A DNA stretch of 64,000 bases, from contig CACZEK010000001.1 of the NCBI GenBank assembly GCA_902780135.1, positions 190,663-254,662 on the forward strand. The letters are read 5' to 3'. Of the stretch, positions 62,520 to 64,000 are shown piece after piece. Origin of the DNA: an uncultured bacterium. Its GTDB lineage: Bacteria > Verrucomicrobiota > Lentisphaeria > Victivallales > UBA1829. Under the pieces are notes generated by a model, which was not told where the DNA came from, made no database searches, and saw only the letters and a list, made by a program, of their open reading frames with translations. The number at the start of each line of letters is the position of its first letter. Positions within the stretch are counted from its first letter, which is position 1. A program made the translations under genes and the position numbers.

Positions 62520-64000
62520 TCAGCGGAATTTCCGCAGGCGCAGGGCGTTCGTCACCACGAAGAGCGAACTGCACGCCATGGCGGCGGTCCCGAGCATGGG
62601 ATGCAGACGCCAGCCGAAGAGCGGATACAGCGCGCCCGCCGCGACCGGGATCCCCAGCACGTTGTAGAAGAACGCCCAGAAGAGGTTCAGGCGGATGTTC
62701 CGCATGACGGCGCGGCTCAGCCGGACGGCGGTCACCACGTCGCGCAGGTCGCCGCGCAGCAGCACCACGTCCGCCGTCTCCATCGCGATGTCCGTGCCGC
62801 CGCCGATGGCGATCCCGACGTCCGCCCGGGCGAGCGCGGCCGCGTCGTTGATGCCGTCGCCGACCATGGCGACTTTATCCCCGCCCTGCTGAAGCTCGCG
62901 GATGCACGCCTCCTTGCCGTCCGGCAGGACGCCCGCGATCACGCGGTCGATTTCCAGCCCGGACGCGGCGGCCTTCGCCGAGACTTCGGTGTCTCCGGTC
63001 AGCAGCACGGTCTTCAGTCCGAGCTCGCGGAGCGCGCGCAGGGCGTCCGCGCTGCCGTCCTTCACGGTGTCGCGGAGCGCCATGACGGCACGGAGTCTTT
63101 TCGCGTCGCGGTCCGCCAGGAAGAGCAGGCTGTGGCCGCCGGATTCCAGGTCGCGGATCAGAGGTTCCTGCACGGACAGCGCGATCCCCTCGCGTTCCAT
63201 CAGGCGGGCGTTGCCGCAGACGTACCGGACGCCGCCGACGCTGCCGAAAACGCCCATGCCGGGCGCAGCGGAGAAATCCTCCACGCCCGCGTCCGGCGCG
63301 TTCACGCCGTGTTCCTGCGCGTACTGCACGACGGCGCGCGCGAAGGGGTGTTCCGACTTCGATTCGAGCGGCGCGGCGACCTTCAGAAACTCTTCTTCTC
63401 CTCCGTCCGATTCCGTGCCGTCCGGGTTCAGCGTCACCACGCGCGACACGCGGTGCCGCCCCTCGGTCACGGTCCCGGTCTTGTCCAGGACCGCGGTCTT
63501 CACGTTGTGAAGCTCCTCGAGCGCGGTCGCGTTTTTGAACAGGATGCCGTACTTGGAGCCGACGCCCGTTCCGACCATGATCGCGATCGGCGTGGCGAGT
63601 CCGAGCGCGCACGGACAGCTGATGACCAGCACGGCGATCGCGGTCGTCAGCGAGAAATACACGGACTGATGCTCCGCGAACAGCCAGAAGCACCCCGCCG
63701 CCAGCGCGGCGAGCAGCACGGCGGGCACGAAAACGCCGCTCACGCGGTCCGCGAAACGCGAGATCGGCGCGCTGGAGTTCGACGCGCTCTCCACCAGCCG
63801 GATGATGCGCGACAGCGTGGAATCGCTCCCCACGCGGTCCGCACGGAACCGGAACGAGCCGTTCAGGTTCATCGTCCCGCTTATCACGCGGTCGCCCGGC
63901 TCCTTGCCCGCCGGGACGCTTTCCCCGGTCACGCTCGACTGGTCCACGGTGCCGTTCCCGCTCACGACCACGCCGTCCGCCGGGATCGACGACCCGGGCC
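62520..64000 (-). CDS. copA: Cu+-type P1B-ATPase (CopA-like), partial, C-terminal part
   Basis: The frame is open to the right edge and gives 493 codons. Visible motifs: IPADGVVVSGN and DQSSVTGES (actuator), SCPCALGLATP (CPC metal site in helix 6), phosphorylation motif DKTGTVTEG, SEHPFA (P1B HP motif), and GDGINDAAALARADVG. FYNVLGIP and MACSSL in the last helices match the YN and MxxSS signature of Cu+/Ag+ pumps. The N-terminal metal-binding domain and first helices lie beyond the window. The copy is convergent with dnaG, 25 bases apart. Confidence 0.92.
   Translation of the reverse strand, partial: PGSSIPADGVVVSGNGTVDQSSVTGESVPAGKEPGDRVISGTMNLNGSFRFRADRVGSDSTLSRIIRLVESASNSSAPISRFADRVSGVFVPAVLLAALAAGCFWLFAEHQSVYFSLTTAIAVLVISCPCALGLATPIAIMVGTGVGSKYGILFKNATALEELHNVKTAVLDKTGTVTEGRHRVSRVVTLNPDGTESDGGEEEFLKVAAPLESKSEHPFARAVVQYAQEHGVNAPDAGVEDFSAAPGMGVFGSVGGVRYVCGNARLMEREGIALSVQEPLIRDLESGGHSLLFLADRDAKRLRAVMALRDTVKDGSADALRALRELGLKTVLLTGDTEVSAKAAASGLEIDRVIAGVLPDGKEACIRELQQGGDKVAMVGDGINDAAALARADVGIAIGGGTDIAMETADVVLLRGDLRDVVTAVRLSRAVMRNIRLNLFWAFFYNVLGIPVAAGALYPLFGWRLHPMLGTAAMACSSLFVVTNALRLRKFR

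Noticed and set aside
1-64000. tRNA, rRNA, SRP RNA and transposase genes
   Set aside because: I read the intergenic stretches on both strands and saw no cloverleaf with a TTCRANY-type arm, no rRNA-like segment and no transposase frame. A covariance-model search would be needed to exclude small RNAs.

Overview
The window looks like a Gram-negative member of the PVC superphylum, most likely Lentisphaerota (Victivallales-like). The evidence is a 52-residue protein matching the Chlamydia/Verrucomicrobia-type small basic protein family (21276-21434), outer-membrane lipid A/LPS genes (lpxB, an LptF/G permease), a giant AIDA-type repeat protein, two sigma factor/Ser-Thr kinase gene pairs, and several carbohydrate-use genes. 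Coding DNA is GC-rich. Promoters are AT-rich and repeatedly fit TTGAnn-N16-18-TATAnT. No rRNA, tRNA or CRISPR was seen, and no transposase. The taxonomic call is an inference from gene content.

Layout. 1-4104 (-): a repeat surface protein, cut by the left edge, with no visible signal peptide. 4340-8939 (-): a four-gene operon, ExbD / 959-residue coiled-coil membrane protein / ExbB / ExbD, resembling a proton-driven envelope motor with an unknown effector. 9216-16109: lipoprotein esterase, voltage-gated-type K+ channel, small membrane protein, GT39-type glycosyltransferase, threonine synthase and LptF/G permease. 16415-21044 (+): a 1020-residue lipoprotein fusing solute-binding modules to an ABC permease, an unknown protein and a C_GCAxxG_C_C protein. 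21052-21133: a hairpin-rich repeat. 21276-26779 (+): small basic protein, aconitase, arginine decarboxylase and carboxynorspermidine synthase (polyamines). 26841-30319 (+): sigma factor and kinase pair 1, flanked by tiny one-TM proteins. 30403-34642: carrier protein and secreted esterase diverging from a GH95 fucosidase. 34866-39951 (+): HlyD/RbbA-like/ABC-2 efflux operon. 40067-43781 (-): heterodimeric ABC exporter. 43924-47932 (-): araB-araD-araA behind a small unknown gene. 48166-51368 (+): sigma factor and kinase pair 2. 51189-53816 (-): lpxB and ffh. 53925-58676 (+): RluA-type pseudouridine synthase, BamE-like lipoprotein, HPr, TrkA, TrkH. 58679-59062: four 96-bp tandem copies of the hairpin repeat. 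59183-62494 (+): response regulator, TPR lipoprotein, DNA primase. 62520-64000 (-): Cu+-type P-type ATPase, cut by the right edge.

How the genes fit together. Secreted esterases, GH95 fucosidase and the arabinose operon suggest life on plant or host glycans. The ExbB/ExbD operon, LPS genes, ABC exporters and ion transporters (K+ channel, TrkAH, Cu ATPase) are envelope functions. The two sigma/kinase pairs, each with overlapping start and stop codons, suggest kinase-controlled sigma factors. The best candidates for something undescribed are the ExbD/coiled-coil/ExbB/ExbD operon, the solute-binding/permease fusion, the sigma/kinase pairs, and the dispersed hairpin element whose stem bases co-vary between copies. 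All gene functions come from reading motifs; no database search was possible.
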